DNA of 64,000 nt, taken from contig NZ_WJIE01000004.1 of NCBI RefSeq assembly GCF_009649845.1, positions 62,001-126,000 of the forward strand, written 5' to 3'. The first letter of the stretch is position 1, and every line of letters begins with the position of its first letter. This document shows, one piece after another, positions 54,573 through 63,747 of this stretch. A program made the position numbers and the translations under genes. The notes beneath the pieces are model-generated. The model saw nothing but the letters and a program-made list of their open reading frames with translations, was not told where the DNA came from and did no database searches. The DNA comes from Polyangium spumosum (lineage in GTDB: Bacteria > Myxococcota_A > Polyangia > Polyangiales > Polyangiaceae).

Positions 54573-55931
54573 ATGCGTGATCGAATTCGTCTTCTCGACG
54601 CGGCCCCTCGGCGCGCCAGGATCGCGGCGCTCTCCCTCGTGCTCCTCGCGCCCCTCGTGCCCGCCGCGTGCGCGGCGACCGGGGGCAAGACGGACTTCGA
54701 AAGCGTCGGCGGCGGGAGCCCCGGCTCCACGGGCCCGGGCGGGATGGGCGGCGCGGGCCAGGGCGGCACGGGCATGGGGGGCGACGATCTCGGCTTCGAC
54801 GCCGGCAACCAGGGCGGAGCGGGCGGCGAGGGCGGCGGCATCATCAACTGCGACCCGAAGGGCCAGGACGACGACGTCGACGGCGACAGCTTCACGGAGG
54901 CCGAGGGCGACTGCAACGATTGCGACAAGAACCGCAACCCGAACGCCGTCGAGGTCCCCACCGAGCCCGGCAAGGAGGCGTTCGACGAGAACTGCGACGG
55001 CACCATCGACGAGCCCGTGCTCGCCGCCTGCGACGACGCGCTCGTGATCGACAGCATGGAGCCCATCGACGGCGCCCGCGCCGCCGATCTCTGCAAGATC
55101 TCCGCGGGCATCGGCGACTGGGGCGTGGTCTCGGCGAAATGGACCATGGCCGACGGCTCGCCGCCGCCTACGGGCAACGAGGTGAACTTCCACCTCGGCC
55201 ACGGCCTGCTCACCGGGTTTGGCCCGAACATCCCGACCCGCATGGGCGCCCGCATGCTCGCGCTCTCCAGCGGCACCGCCCGGCAGCCCACGGATCCCGG
55301 TTATCAATCGGTCGGAGGTTTCACGAAGGGCTACCAGGGCGTCCACCCGCAAGGCTTCCCCAAGGAGTCGCCCGCGTGCCCCGGCACGACCACCGGCACC
55401 CCGAACGACCCCACCGGGCTCGAGATCGTCGTCCGCACGCCCTCGAACGCGTACGGCTTCTCGTTCGACTTCAACTTCTACACCTACGAGTGGCCGGGCT
55501 TCATCTGCAGCCAGTACAACGATTTCTTCGTCGCGCTGCTCACGCCCTTCCCGCCCGGGCAGACCGACGGGAACGTCTCCTTCGATAGCCAGGGCAACCC
55601 CGTCAGCGTCAACAACTCCCTGCTCGAGGTCTGTGGTTGTCCGGAAAACCCGCCCTCGCCCTGCTTCGCTGGCAACAAGTCCTTCAACTGCAGCCTCGGC
55701 AACATCGATCTCATCGGGACGGGCTTCGGCTTCGACGCCGAAGGCCAGGACCACGCCGCCACCGGCTGGCTGAAGACCCAGGCCCCCGTCAAGCCCAATG
55801 AGGAGGTCACGATCCGGTTCGCCGTCTACGACTCCGGCGACGGCTCCCTCGACTCCACGACCCTCATCGACAACTGGCAGTGGATCGCCAAGCCCGGCAC
55901 GACCGTCGGGACGGCGCCCATCCCCAAGTAA
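54573..55931 (+). CDS. Gly-tethered surface lipoprotein, MopE-like and choice-of-anchor-type domains
   Basis: The 452-residue protein has a lipobox PAAC (about Cys33) and a Gly-rich tether of about 60 residues. An Asp/Cys metal-binding segment follows (DDVDGDSFTEAEGDCNDCDKNRNPNAVEV to DENCDGTIDE), like the MopE-type repeat of myxobacteria. The large C-terminal domain (FYTYEWPGFICSQYNDFFVALL, then DNWQWIAKPG) resembles 'choice-of-anchor' adhesion domains. GGAGG eight bases before the ATG at 54573 supports the start. It lies 14 bases after the preceding lipoprotein on the same strand and is likely co-transcribed. Confidence 0.8.
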   Translation: MRDRIRLLDAAPRRARIAALSLVLLAPLVPAACAATGGKTDFESVGGGSPGSTGPGGMGGAGQGGTGMGGDDLGFDAGNQGGAGGEGGGIINCDPKGQDDDVDGDSFTEAEGDCNDCDKNRNPNAVEVPTEPGKEAFDENCDGTIDEPVLAACDDALVIDSMEPIDGARAADLCKISAGIGDWGVVSAKWTMADGSPPPTGNEVNFHLGHGLLTGFGPNIPTRMGARMLALSSGTARQPTDPGYQSVGGFTKGYQGVHPQGFPKESPACPGTTTGTPNDPTGLEIVVRTPSNAYGFSFDFNFYTYEWPGFICSQYNDFFVALLTPFPPGQTDGNVSFDSQGNPVSVNNSLLEVCGCPENPPSPCFAGNKSFNCSLGNIDLIGTGFGFDAEGQDHAATGWLKTQAPVKPNEEVTIRFAVYDSGDGSLDSTTLIDNWQWIAKPGTTVGTAPIPK

Positions 55932-56003
55932 AACGGACGAACCGGGGGGAGGCGCACGTTGGGCCTCCCACGCGCCGGGCATTCGCGCTACCATCCCAAG
56001 CTC

Positions 56004-57122
56004 ATGCCCATGTCTCCGGCTGAGAGCTTCGACCGATACGTCATCGAGGAGCGCCTCGGAGAGGGCGCGGCCGGCGAGGTGTACCGCGCCGTGGACACGC
56101 GCCTCCGCCGCAAGGTCGCGCTCAAGGTCCTGCGGCGCGATCCCGAGATGGAGTCCGAAGCCTGGGAGCGCAACGTCGCGCGGATGTTACGCGAGGCGCG
56201 CGCCGCTGCGGGCCTCACGCACCCGAACATCGTCGCCGTCTACGACGTCGGCGAGCACGACGGCGTCCCGTTCATCGCGATGGAGCTCGTCGACGGCAAG
56301 ACGCTGCGATCCTCCATCGGCCGTGATTTGCCGCAAAGCGAGCGCCTCGAGATCCTCCTCCAGGTCGCGTTCGCGCTCGCCGCCGCGCACGCCTCCGGCG
56401 TCGTGCATCGCGACGTCAAGCCCGAGAACGTCATGGTCCGCGAGGACGGCGTGGCGAAGGTGCTCGATTTCGGCATCGCGCGGCGGCTGCCCGGCGCCCT
56501 CACGAACACGCAGGACAGCGGCGTCTCGCGCCTCTCGCGGCTCACCGGCGACGGCAGCATCGTCGGCACGCCCGCGTACATGTCCCCCGAGCAGCTCCTC
56601 GGCCACGAGATCGACGCCCGGGCCGACCAGTTCTCCTGGGGCGTGATGGCCTTCGAATTGATGGCGGGCCGGCTGCCTTTCCGCACGGACGGCGGGGGCC
56701 TCGGGCTCGTGACCTCGATCCTGAACGACGAGCCGCGCGAGCTCTCGGACGCGCCGGAGGAGCTCGCCGCGATCGTGCGCCGCGCGCTCTCGAAATCGCC
56801 GGACGAGCGGTTCCCCTCGATGGAGGATCTCGCCGAGGCGGTCGCGGGCGTCGTGGCCTCGCAGCTCCCGCCGGCGCCGCCGATGCGCAAGAAGATGCTC
56901 TCGTCGGGGATCCGGCTCGTCTACGCGCAGGCCCCGGAGGCCGCCGCGCCCGCGCCCGCGCCTCCGCCGCCGGCCCGGACGAACCCGATCCTGATCGTCG
57001 GCGCCGCCGCGCTCGCCGTGGGCCTCTTCATCGGCGGCGTGCTCTTCCTGCTCCAGCGCAGCCAGGACGGCGCGGCCCCCCCCGCCTCGGCGGCCCCCGC
57101 CGCGACGAGCGCGCCGCGCTGA
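56004..57122 (+). CDS. Hanks-type Ser/Thr protein kinase, single C-terminal TM
   Basis: The 372-residue protein has a full kinase domain: GEGAAGEV, K41, HRDVKPEN at 135-142, DFG at 155-157 and VGTPAYMSPEQ. A single membrane helix (about 330-352) and a short Ala/Pro tail follow. There is no recognisable extracytoplasmic sensor domain, so input may come from partner proteins. ATGs at 56004 and 56010 are both possible. It follows two surface lipoproteins on the same strand and ends two bases before the convergent HEAT-like lipoprotein. Confidence 0.92.
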   Translation: MPMSPAESFDRYVIEERLGEGAAGEVYRAVDTRLRRKVALKVLRRDPEMESEAWERNVARMLREARAAAGLTHPNIVAVYDVGEHDGVPFIAMELVDGKTLRSSIGRDLPQSERLEILLQVAFALAAAHASGVVHRDVKPENVMVREDGVAKVLDFGIARRLPGALTNTQDSGVSRLSRLTGDGSIVGTPAYMSPEQLLGHEIDARADQFSWGVMAFELMAGRLPFRTDGGGLGLVTSILNDEPRELSDAPEELAAIVRRALSKSPDERFPSMEDLAEAVAGVVASQLPPAPPMRKKMLSSGIRLVYAQAPEAAAPAPAPPPPARTNPILIVGAAALAVGLFIGGVLFLLQRSQDGAAPPASAAPAATSAPR

Positions 57123-57123
57123 T

Positions 57124-58305
57124 TCAGGGTTTTTTCGCCTCGCTGCCCTTGGCCTTCTCGGCCGCCGGCGCCTTGGCCTTGTCGTCCGCCGGCTTGCTCG
57201 CCTTGTCGACGAGGTCCTTCGCCCGGCGCTTCACGAAGACGTCCGTATCCTCTTGTTGCAGCTTCTCGAGCAGCTTCTTCGCGTCCGGATCCTTCTCCGC
57301 GACGAGCTCGAGGGCCCGGCCGCGCGCCATTCCCACGTTCGCCTTGTTCTCGACGATCGCGCGCGCCACCACGAGGGCCCGCTTCTTCTGCGCGTCCGAC
57401 GACCCTGCGTGCCGGTGGAGGTAAAACAGCGCCGACGACATCTGCGTCGACTTGACCGTCCCCTCCTTCGCGCGTTTCTCGATCTTGTCGAGGAGCGGAT
57501 CCCACTCCGCCTTGCACCCGCCGCCTTGCGGGTAGAACGCGGTCAGGTAGGCCGCTTCGCCCGACACGTCGTCGGCCGGATCGTCCACGAACGCGAGCCA
57601 CATCTTGCACGAGTCGGCGGCGCGGTTCGGCGGCGTCCCCGTCCAGAAGGCGGACATCGCCGCCTTGCGTACGATCGTGTCCTTGTCGTTCGTCGCGATG
57701 TCCTTCACGAAGTCGTAGAGCGTCTCGCCGTTCGAGAAGAGCATCCGCGCGAGCAGGCTCGTGCGCATCTGCTGCACCGCGTGCTCCTTGGCCATCTTCT
57801 TGATCCGATCACCGAGCCCGGTGTCGGCGTGCTTGATCCCGCCGACGACGCCGCCGAGCTCCTGCGCGACGGTCTTGCTCTTTTCGCCCTCGGCGACCAC
57901 GACGATACGCTCGGCGAGCGCCTTGTCGGTGCGGAAGGCCTTTCCGCGCTGCGAGAGGATGCGGCTGCCGAGCCAGCGCACGTGCTCGTTCGGGTCCTCG
58001 AGGAAATTCACGAGCGTCGCGTCGGCCTTGCCGTCGCGGACGAGCTCGCTCTCCGTGAGGGCCTTCATCTCGGGGCACCTCGAGTCGAAGCCGTAGGCGC
58101 CCCAGTTGCAGCCGAGCGCCTTCTTCGCGAGCTCGACCACGGCGGCGTCGTTCCCGGCCGCCTCGATCCCCTTCGCGTCCGGCTTTGCTTCGGGCGTCGC
58201 CGCGGATCCGGCGGGCTCCGGCCCTGACGAGCCTTTGCTGCACCCGAGCCCGAGCCCTGCGAGGAGCGTGATCGTGGCGAGAGTGATGGGTCGAACCATG
58301 TTCAT
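57124..58305 (-). CDS. Lipoprotein with HEAT-like helical repeats
   Basis: The 393-residue protein has a lipobox LGLGC (Cys22), a Pro/Lys/Ala tether and repeated amphipathic helices with HEAT-like spacing, such as LVNFLEDPNEHVRWLGSRIL and DTIVRKAAMSAFW. A charged coiled-coil-like tail ends in AEKAKGSEAKKP. Such scaffolds bind other proteins. AAGGAGGGG five bases before the ATG at 58305 is a very strong ribosome-binding site. It converges on the Ser/Thr kinase gene with one base between stops. Confidence 0.75.
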   Translation of the reverse strand: MNMVRPITLATITLLAGLGLGCSKGSSGPEPAGSAATPEAKPDAKGIEAAGNDAAVVELAKKALGCNWGAYGFDSRCPEMKALTESELVRDGKADATLVNFLEDPNEHVRWLGSRILSQRGKAFRTDKALAERIVVVAEGEKSKTVAQELGGVVGGIKHADTGLGDRIKKMAKEHAVQQMRTSLLARMLFSNGETLYDFVKDIATNDKDTIVRKAAMSAFWTGTPPNRAADSCKMWLAFVDDPADDVSGEAAYLTAFYPQGGGCKAEWDPLLDKIEKRAKEGTVKSTQMSSALFYLHRHAGSSDAQKKRALVVARAIVENKANVGMARGRALELVAEKDPDAKKLLEKLQQEDTDVFVKRRAKDLVDKASKPADDKAKAPAAEKAKGSEAKKP

Positions 58306-58349
58306 GACCCCTCCTTACCGCATTTTTGGCGCGTCGGGGGCGAACGTGT

Positions 58350-58625
58350 TCAGGCCACCTTCTGCGCGACCTGCTTCGGCCGTCGGATCGGGGGCAGCTC
58401 CTTCGCGAGCAGCGTCGAGCCGATCGCGAATCCCGCGAGCGACAGCCGCAGCCGGAGCGCGTCCACGAGCCCCTCGTGGTGGAGGGCGGTCACGGTCTTG
58501 CGCACGTCGCCGCGCCGCACCTTGATGGCGAGCGAGAGCGCCTCGAGATCCATGGTGCGGCCCTCGACCTGGGCCTCGGCGAGGGCACGGAGGATGTAGG
58601 GCGCGATGTCCTTGGGCGTCATCAT
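58350..58625 (-). CDS. Small winged-helix-like protein
   Basis: The 91-residue protein has a probable winged helix: MDLEALSLAIKVRRGDVRKTVTALHHEGLVDALRLRLSL. In this the recognition helix would be VRKTVTALHHEG. It has no other domain and ends with a basic tail. It could be a transcription regulator or a nucleoid-linked protein. Tandem ATGs at 58625 and 58622 may start it; the ribosome-binding site is poor. Gene order with the HEAT lipoprotein (44 bases downstream) suggests possible co-transcription. Confidence 0.65.
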   Translation of the reverse strand: MMTPKDIAPYILRALAEAQVEGRTMDLEALSLAIKVRRGDVRKTVTALHHEGLVDALRLRLSLAGFAIGSTLLAKELPPIRRPKQVAQKVA

Positions 58626-58656
58626 GATGATCGGACCCTACATCCTGTGCTGAACG

Positions 58657-58675
58657 TGTGCACAGTTTGTGGACA
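58657..58675. promoter_or_regulatory. Possible operator upstream of the small winged-helix gene
   Basis: The palindrome TGTGCACA (58657-58664) and the related TGTGGACA (58668-58675) lie 11 bases apart, about one helical turn. They sit 32-50 bases upstream of the winged-helix gene start, in the 206-base divergent region. TGTGGACA is also loosely like a DnaA box. This is only a pattern observation. Confidence 0.25.
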
Positions 58676-58831
58676 TGATTTTTTGTTCAGCTCTTTTCGG
58701 TGGTCCGGATCACGCTCGGTTGTGTCTCCGCCATTTTGCGTGACGCGAGGGGACGGCATTCCGTGATATCCTCGGCGTTCCCTTTTGCGAGCGTCCTTGT
58801 TTTGGGGCTCTCGCTCACCGGAGGACTTCTC

Positions 58832-60508
58832 ATGAAATCGAATCGCTTGTGGGGCGCGAGGCTCGTCGCATTCTCGTTCATGGCGCTCACGGGGCTCGTG
58901 GCCTGCGGAGGCGGGGAGGGCGGGTCCGGAGGGTCGGGCGCGAGCGGCGGATCCGGGGGCCAGGCGGGCGCGGGTGGAGAAGGCGGGGCCGGCGGCGGGA
59001 TGGGCGGCGCGGGTGGGATGGGCGGCGCGGGCGGCGGCGGCATGAGCGGCTTCGCCGCGGTCGTCCTGCCTTCGAGCCGCGCCGTGCTCGAGGCCGACAA
59101 TGGCGGCGCGCTCTCCGCGAGCTGCGGCGTGCAAAAGGACGGGATGGCGTACGGCGGATCGTTCACGTCGAAGGTCACCGTCTCGCCCCAGGACGGCGTC
59201 GTCGAGAGCGGGGGCAAGTACACCTTCGCCGAGGCGGGCATCTTCACGGTCGGCTGCGAGGTCGTGGTCGACGGACAAACCGTCACGGCCGAGGCCCGGG
59301 TCTCCGTGCTGAACGAGGCCATCGCGCCCCGGCTCGCGAAGGCGGGCGCGGGCCTCGCGGGCGTCCACAATGGCGTACACGCGGTGATCGCGGCGCATGG
59401 CGGCTCCGATCAAGCGCTGAAAGACGCGGTCGTCGCGCTCGACGCGAGCCTCGTGGACCTCGACCCGCTCCATTACGCGGATCTGAACGACGTCCTGCGC
59501 AAGATCCCCGGCGATTACCCCACGACGGCCGAGCTCACGGCGGCCGGCGTCGCGAAGAGCCCGGACGACGATTCCCTCGCCGCCGACATGGAGATCCTCG
59601 GGGCCGCGCTCGCCGATCTCCGGGCCACGATCGCCGCGATCGATCCCGGCGCGCCGAAGGCCGGGGACGAGGCCGCGCTCGTGATGAAGACGGCCGCGGT
59701 CGAGGCGGCCGTGGAGAAACTCTCCGCGCTCGAGCCCACGGCGCACGGCGTGATCGAGAATCGTACGAAGTTCGCCGCGCTCGTCCGTGACGAGATCGCG
59801 CCCACCGGCCGGAGCGTGGGTCAGCTCGTCAGCGCGCTCGCCAAGGCCGAGGCCGCGCCCGTCTTCATGGCCAAGGCGCCGGAGAGCGCCGAGAAGGGCG
59901 GCGGCGCCACGAGCCATTTTGGCTTCTTGAGCCTCACGCTCGGCATGTTCAACCAGAACCTGCTCCACATGCAGATGATCGACAAGATGTACGGCAAGTA
60001 CATCGAGGCGATCGACAAGAGCATCAACAACCTCATCCTGATCCAGGCGATCGATTACCTCCTGCCGCCGAACCCGGAGGGGCCGGTCATCGAGATGATG
60101 TACGCGAGCTCGAGCCTGGGCTTCTCGAAGGTCGGATACGACACCTGGGTCCACGGTCACGGCTTCAACTCGGACCCGAACTTCAACATCTTCATCATCA
60201 TCGGCGAGGGGTGGCAGACCATCGTCGAGAGCGTCTTCACCGCCTGCGGCGTCGGCGAGGCGAATACGCTGCCCGAGATGGTGGATACGGTGGAGCAATG
60301 CATCAACGACGTGACGGAGGCCGCGCAGAACAGCCTGCCGACGAACTCGATGCAGGTGATCGAGCCGGGCCTGCTCGCCGAGCAGGACATTCACATGGGC
60401 CCCTTCCCGGAGGCGTGCTCGAGCGCGATTCCCCTGGCGATCGGCGTCATCCCCGTGAACCTCGCCACGGGGCGCGGCCCGGTCTACAAGTCGAACTGCA
60501 TCAAGTGA
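58832..60508 (+). CDS. Gly-tethered lipoprotein of unknown function
   Basis: The 558-residue protein has lipobox LVAC (about Cys23) followed by a GGxGG tether of about 45 residues. It then has an Ig-like beta region (about 75-160, KVTVSPQDGVVESGGKYTF), a long helical region (about 170-380) and a C-terminal region with FNQNLLHMQMIDKMYGKYIEAIDKS. No catalytic motif is visible. GGAGG seven bases before the ATG at 58832 supports the start. It is followed 77 bases later by the FGE/SUMF1 lipoprotein on the same strand. Confidence 0.7.
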   Translation: MKSNRLWGARLVAFSFMALTGLVACGGGEGGSGGSGASGGSGGQAGAGGEGGAGGGMGGAGGMGGAGGGGMSGFAAVVLPSSRAVLEADNGGALSASCGVQKDGMAYGGSFTSKVTVSPQDGVVESGGKYTFAEAGIFTVGCEVVVDGQTVTAEARVSVLNEAIAPRLAKAGAGLAGVHNGVHAVIAAHGGSDQALKDAVVALDASLVDLDPLHYADLNDVLRKIPGDYPTTAELTAAGVAKSPDDDSLAADMEILGAALADLRATIAAIDPGAPKAGDEAALVMKTAAVEAAVEKLSALEPTAHGVIENRTKFAALVRDEIAPTGRSVGQLVSALAKAEAAPVFMAKAPESAEKGGGATSHFGFLSLTLGMFNQNLLHMQMIDKMYGKYIEAIDKSINNLILIQAIDYLLPPNPEGPVIEMMYASSSLGFSKVGYDTWVHGHGFNSDPNFNIFIIIGEGWQTIVESVFTACGVGEANTLPEMVDTVEQCINDVTEAAQNSLPTNSMQVIEPGLLAEQDIHMGPFPEACSSAIPLAIGVIPVNLATGRGPVYKSNCIK

Positions 60509-60585
60509 CGTGAATGCCCGCGGCCAGAGCGCCCGCGCCTCCCGGCGACGCGGCGCTCTGGCGTCGCAGGAAGGAAAGTTGGATC

Positions 60586-61557
60586 ATGAGGTGGGTATGG
60601 TTGGGGGTGGGGCCGCTGCTCGTGTTCACGGGATGCGTGCAGATCCTCGGGGGCGACAACGATTACCGTGCAGGTGAGGGAGGCGGAGCGGGCAGCGCGG
60701 GTATGGGTGGAAGCGGGGGCGGGAGCGGGAGCGGGAGCGCAAGCGGAAGCGGGGGCGGAGGCGGGACCGGCGGCGGAAGTAGCAGCGCGAGCGGAAGCGG
60801 CGGCGCGGGCGGGGGTGGAACGACGTGCCTCACGGGAAGTACGCCGATGGTGCTCGTCCAGGGGCCTCAGGGGCCCTATTGCATCGACGCGACCGAGGTG
60901 ACGAGCCTGCAGTATTCGTTGTGGCTCGAGACGCTGCCGGTGCCGAACTCGCAGGATCCCGTATGCGGATGGAAAACCACTTACGTGCCGCGTTCGAACG
61001 GCGGCAACTGCAACGCGACACATTACGATCCGATCTTGAAGTCCGATTATCCTGTGGTCTGCATCGATTGGTGTGACGCGCGCGCTTTTTGCGAAGGCGT
61101 GGGCAAACGCCTGTGCGGGGGCTTCGGGGGGCAAGCGGTCGATTACGATAGCTTCAACGATTACCAGAAGAGCGAGTGGACCTTCGCCTGCTCCGCGGGA
61201 GGGCAGCGAACGTTCCCTTACGGGGACACGTTCGAGGCGGCGAGGTGCGTCGACGATCACTTCGATGGCACCCTCAACGCTGGAAATGGCAATTGCGTCG
61301 CCGTGGGTACTGCCTCGACGTGCGAGGGCGGCGTCCCAGGGCTCTTCGACATGTCCGGTAATGCGTGGGAGTGGGAGGACGCCTGCAAGACCGATGGGGA
61401 CGCGGCGGATCCCAGGGACGATCGATGTCGAGATCGGGGGGGCTCGATGTGGGATCTGGAAAACTACCAGTCCTGCACTTCACCGTCGGTGGATCGCAGA
61501 CGCGACAACTATAACAAACACATCGGCTTTCGTTGCTGCGCCGATCCGATCCCCTGA
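60586..61557 (+). CDS. Lipoprotein with formylglycine-generating-enzyme/SUMF1-like domain
   Basis: The 323-residue protein has a lipobox FTGC (about Cys17) and about 65 residues of Gly/Ser tether. An FGE-sulfatase/SUMF1 domain fills the rest: PYCIDATEVTSLQYSLWLE, CIDWCDARAFCEGVGKRLC, GLFDMSGNAWEWEDAC and HIGFRCC. True FGEs oxidise sulfatase cysteines with copper-binding cysteines; a relaxed role such as sugar or metal binding is common in distant relatives. I see no sulfatase nearby. AAGGA lies about 12 bases before the ATG at 60586. A strong hairpin follows. Confidence 0.85.
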   Translation: MRWVWLGVGPLLVFTGCVQILGGDNDYRAGEGGGAGSAGMGGSGGGSGSGSASGSGGGGGTGGGSSSASGSGGAGGGGTTCLTGSTPMVLVQGPQGPYCIDATEVTSLQYSLWLETLPVPNSQDPVCGWKTTYVPRSNGGNCNATHYDPILKSDYPVVCIDWCDARAFCEGVGKRLCGGFGGQAVDYDSFNDYQKSEWTFACSAGGQRTFPYGDTFEAARCVDDHFDGTLNAGNGNCVAVGTASTCEGGVPGLFDMSGNAWEWEDACKTDGDAADPRDDRCRDRGGSMWDLENYQSCTSPSVDRRRDNYNKHIGFRCCADPIP

Positions 61558-61564
61558 TTCGAAA

Positions 61565-61625
61565 GGAGCAAGGGAAACCTCGGAGGAGCGATTGGGGGGC
61601 GCTCCACCGAGGTTTCCCTTGTTCC
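61565..61625. terminator. Large bidirectional hairpin between convergent genes
   Basis: GGAGCAAGGGAAACCTCGG (61565-61583) pairs with CCGAGGTTTCCCTTGTTCC (61607-61625), 18 of 19 bases plus one G-T wobble. An inner GGAGCG/CGCTCC stem (61585-61590, 61600-61605) closes over a nine-base loop. The element lies between the stops of the FGE lipoprotein and the leftward response regulator, so it fits a two-way terminator. Confidence 0.75.
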
Positions 61626-61630
61626 GCGCT

Positions 61631-61999
61631 TCAGGCGGCGGCCGTGAGCTTCGAGCGCAGGTAGCGGGAGACCTCGTCGAGCTCGTAGGGCTTGGGGACG
61701 AACCCGCTCGCGCCGCACTCCGTTCGCTCGAGCTGGCGCTGCGAGAGCGGATACGCGCTCGTCAGGATGATGCGGGCACGCGGAGCGGCCCGGCGAATCT
61801 CGCGGGCCAGATCCAGGCCGTTCAGCTCCGGGATCATGAGATCGACCATCACCACGTCGTAACCTTGCGCATCCGCGAGATGTCGCTTGACCTCGTCGGA
61901 GGAGGTGGCGAGCGTCACCTGGAACCCCTCGAGGCGCAAGGCGAGCGCGAGAGAGCGGCGTTGTGTGCTTTCGTTGTCCACGATGAGCACGCTGGGCAT
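61631..61999 (-). CDS. Stand-alone response regulator receiver
   Basis: The 122-residue protein is a single CheY-like receiver. It has the acidic DN pair near the N-terminus (IVDNE), phospho-acceptor D53 (VMVDLMIPELNG), T80 (IILTSA) and K103 (FVPKPYE). No output domain is attached. GGGAGGTGAG before the ATG at 61999 is a strong ribosome-binding site. No histidine kinase is adjacent; the hybrid kinase at 19367-21928 is far away. It may relay or modulate a phosphorelay. Confidence 0.92.
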   Translation of the reverse strand: MPSVLIVDNESTQRRSLALALRLEGFQVTLATSSDEVKRHLADAQGYDVVMVDLMIPELNGLDLAREIRRAAPRARIILTSAYPLSQRQLERTECGASGFVPKPYELDEVSRYLRSKLTAAA

Positions 62000-62220
62000 G
62001 TCTCACCTCCCTCCCGTCGGTCTCGAAAAAGAACGGTGGACGTACTAGCAAGGGTCGGGCCAAGCCATCCTCTCCGTGGGAGGAGGCAGATCCTGCGCGT
62101 TTCAAGGGCGGTCGAAGGATTGACCGGGGCTGGATGACGGCGGGGGGTTTCACCCATGAAATCCCCGACCGGCGTCGGGTTTTCGTCTTCGCGATCCCGG
62201 GCCGCTCGGGCCTCGGGATC

Positions 62221-63747
62221 TCAAGGTCGGGCAGCGGGCGCCGCTGCGGGGAGGGTGCGGATCCGGGCGAAGTTGCGTGTGGGGTCCACGACCTTCACCT
62301 CGCCGAACCTTTGCAAGCGTGGGCCCACGTGGGCTGCGTCACCCGCGACCACGATGACGGCGTGGCCGGGGCGCACGTGCTCGGCGAAGGCCTTCGCCGC
62401 AGCCTCGGGGGACGCCTGTCGGATCGCCCCGATGCGCTCGTCGAGGGCCTCGTCGGGCAGGTCGCGGGAACCCAGGTCACAAAGTTCGTCGGCGCGCCCT
62501 CCGGGCTTGCTCGTGCTCACGGCGCGGGATCCGCCGAGGAAACGCGCGGCCGTCTCCACTTCGGCGGGGCTCGGCGCCTCCTTCGTGAGGGCGCGCAGGT
62601 GGTCGAGCAGGGCCGCGAGCGCCTCCCCGGTGCTCTCGTCATTCGTCTTCGCGTAGACGTAAAACGCCGAGGGGCCACCGGCGAACGGCACGATCTCCGC
62701 GAACGAGCGCGACACGAGGCCACGTTTGTCGCGTAGATCGGCGCTGAGCCTGCCCGTGACCGGGCCGCCGAGGACCTCGGCCGCGAGCACGAAACCCGGG
62801 TAGGTCGGCTCCGACTCTTTCGGGCCGAGCGACCCCACGACGAGCTCGCTTTGCGTGCTGCCGGGCCTGTCGACGAGCGTGATCTTCGTCGACTCCACGG
62901 GCATCGGGTCCGTGAAGGAGAGGGGCGGCGGGGTTTTTCCAGACAGCCTTCCGAGGTGCTTCTCCGCGACCTTGCGGGCCTCGTCCGCGGGCACGTCGCC
63001 GGTGATCGCCGCGATCATGTTCTTCGGGACGAAATGGCGTCGGTGGTACTCTCTGCAATCGGCCGGCTTGATCCGCGTGATCTCCTCGGCCGTCGCGTCG
63101 AACGAGGCGTACGGGTGGTGCTCGCTCGGCAGCGCGAAGAGGTCCCGGTGGAGCATCATCAAGGCGCCCCAGGCGCCGTCGGTCCGGGCCTTCTCCGCGG
63201 CCGCCTCGGCGAGCGAGCCCCGGACGCGCTCGATTTCCCTGGGATCGAGGCGCGGACGACCCACCACGGAGGCGAGCACCTCGGCCGCCTCGGCGAGGCG
63301 CGGCGCGGCCACCGAGAGGCCGTACACCACCCGATCCGGGGCCACGTCCACCAGCAAACGCGCGCCGAGTTTGTCGAGGCCGCTGTCCTGCGACGAGGCC
63401 ACGGCACGCGCGCAGACCGCCGCGAGGCCCGTGCGTTCGCCGTCGATCGCCGTGCCCGCGAGCACGGCGACGCGGAGGTGCACGACGGGCACGGCGCGGT
63501 CGAGCAGGCTCACGACCCGCAGGCCATTCTTCAGCTCGACCCAGCTCGTCTTCGGCGCGGAGAACGGCTTCGGCGGGAGCGACGTGGGCGGAGGCTCCTT
63601 CGGCTCGGGGGCCGCCGGCGCCGGCGCCTTCGAATCGGCGACCTTCCCCGGCGCAGGCATACGCGGCGGCGAGGGCGCGACGGTTTGGCCGGAACAACCG
63701 GCGCCGAGGAGGACGGCGAGCGCGAGGACGGACGCGTGTTTCCTCAC
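62221..63747 (-). CDS. M16-family zinc peptidase homologue lacking HxxEH, lipoprotein
   Basis: The 508-residue protein has a lipobox GAGC (about Cys18), a Pro/Ala tether and an M16/insulinase fold (LKNGLRVVSL to LVSRSFAEIVPF). The HxxEH zinc motif expected near residue 90 is absent; the equivalent region reads LAGTAIDGERTGLAAV. This marks the non-catalytic subunit of M16 pairs. The upstream M16 gene, mostly off-window, presumably carries the active site. The GTG at 63747 overlaps the upstream TGA as GTGA, so translation is coupled. Confidence 0.82.
   Translation of the reverse strand: MRKHASVLALAVLLGAGCSGQTVAPSPPRMPAPGKVADSKAPAPAAPEPKEPPPTSLPPKPFSAPKTSWVELKNGLRVVSLLDRAVPVVHLRVAVLAGTAIDGERTGLAAVCARAVASSQDSGLDKLGARLLVDVAPDRVVYGLSVAAPRLAEAAEVLASVVGRPRLDPREIERVRGSLAEAAAEKARTDGAWGALMMLHRDLFALPSEHHPYASFDATAEEITRIKPADCREYHRRHFVPKNMIAAITGDVPADEARKVAEKHLGRLSGKTPPPLSFTDPMPVESTKITLVDRPGSTQSELVVGSLGPKESEPTYPGFVLAAEVLGGPVTGRLSADLRDKRGLVSRSFAEIVPFAGGPSAFYVYAKTNDESTGEALAALLDHLRALTKEAPSPAEVETAARFLGGSRAVSTSKPGGRADELCDLGSRDLPDEALDERIGAIRQASPEAAAKAFAEHVRPGHAVIVVAGDAAHVGPRLQRFGEVKVVDPTRNFARIRTLPAAAPAARP

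Noticed and set aside
58668-58675. DnaA box or replication origin
   Set aside because: A single loose match without a cluster, AT-rich region or origin-linked genes.
61500-61625. tRNA-like or riboswitch structure in the hairpin after the FGE lipoprotein
   Set aside because: The element is one extended stem between convergent stops with no cloverleaf and no downstream gene start.
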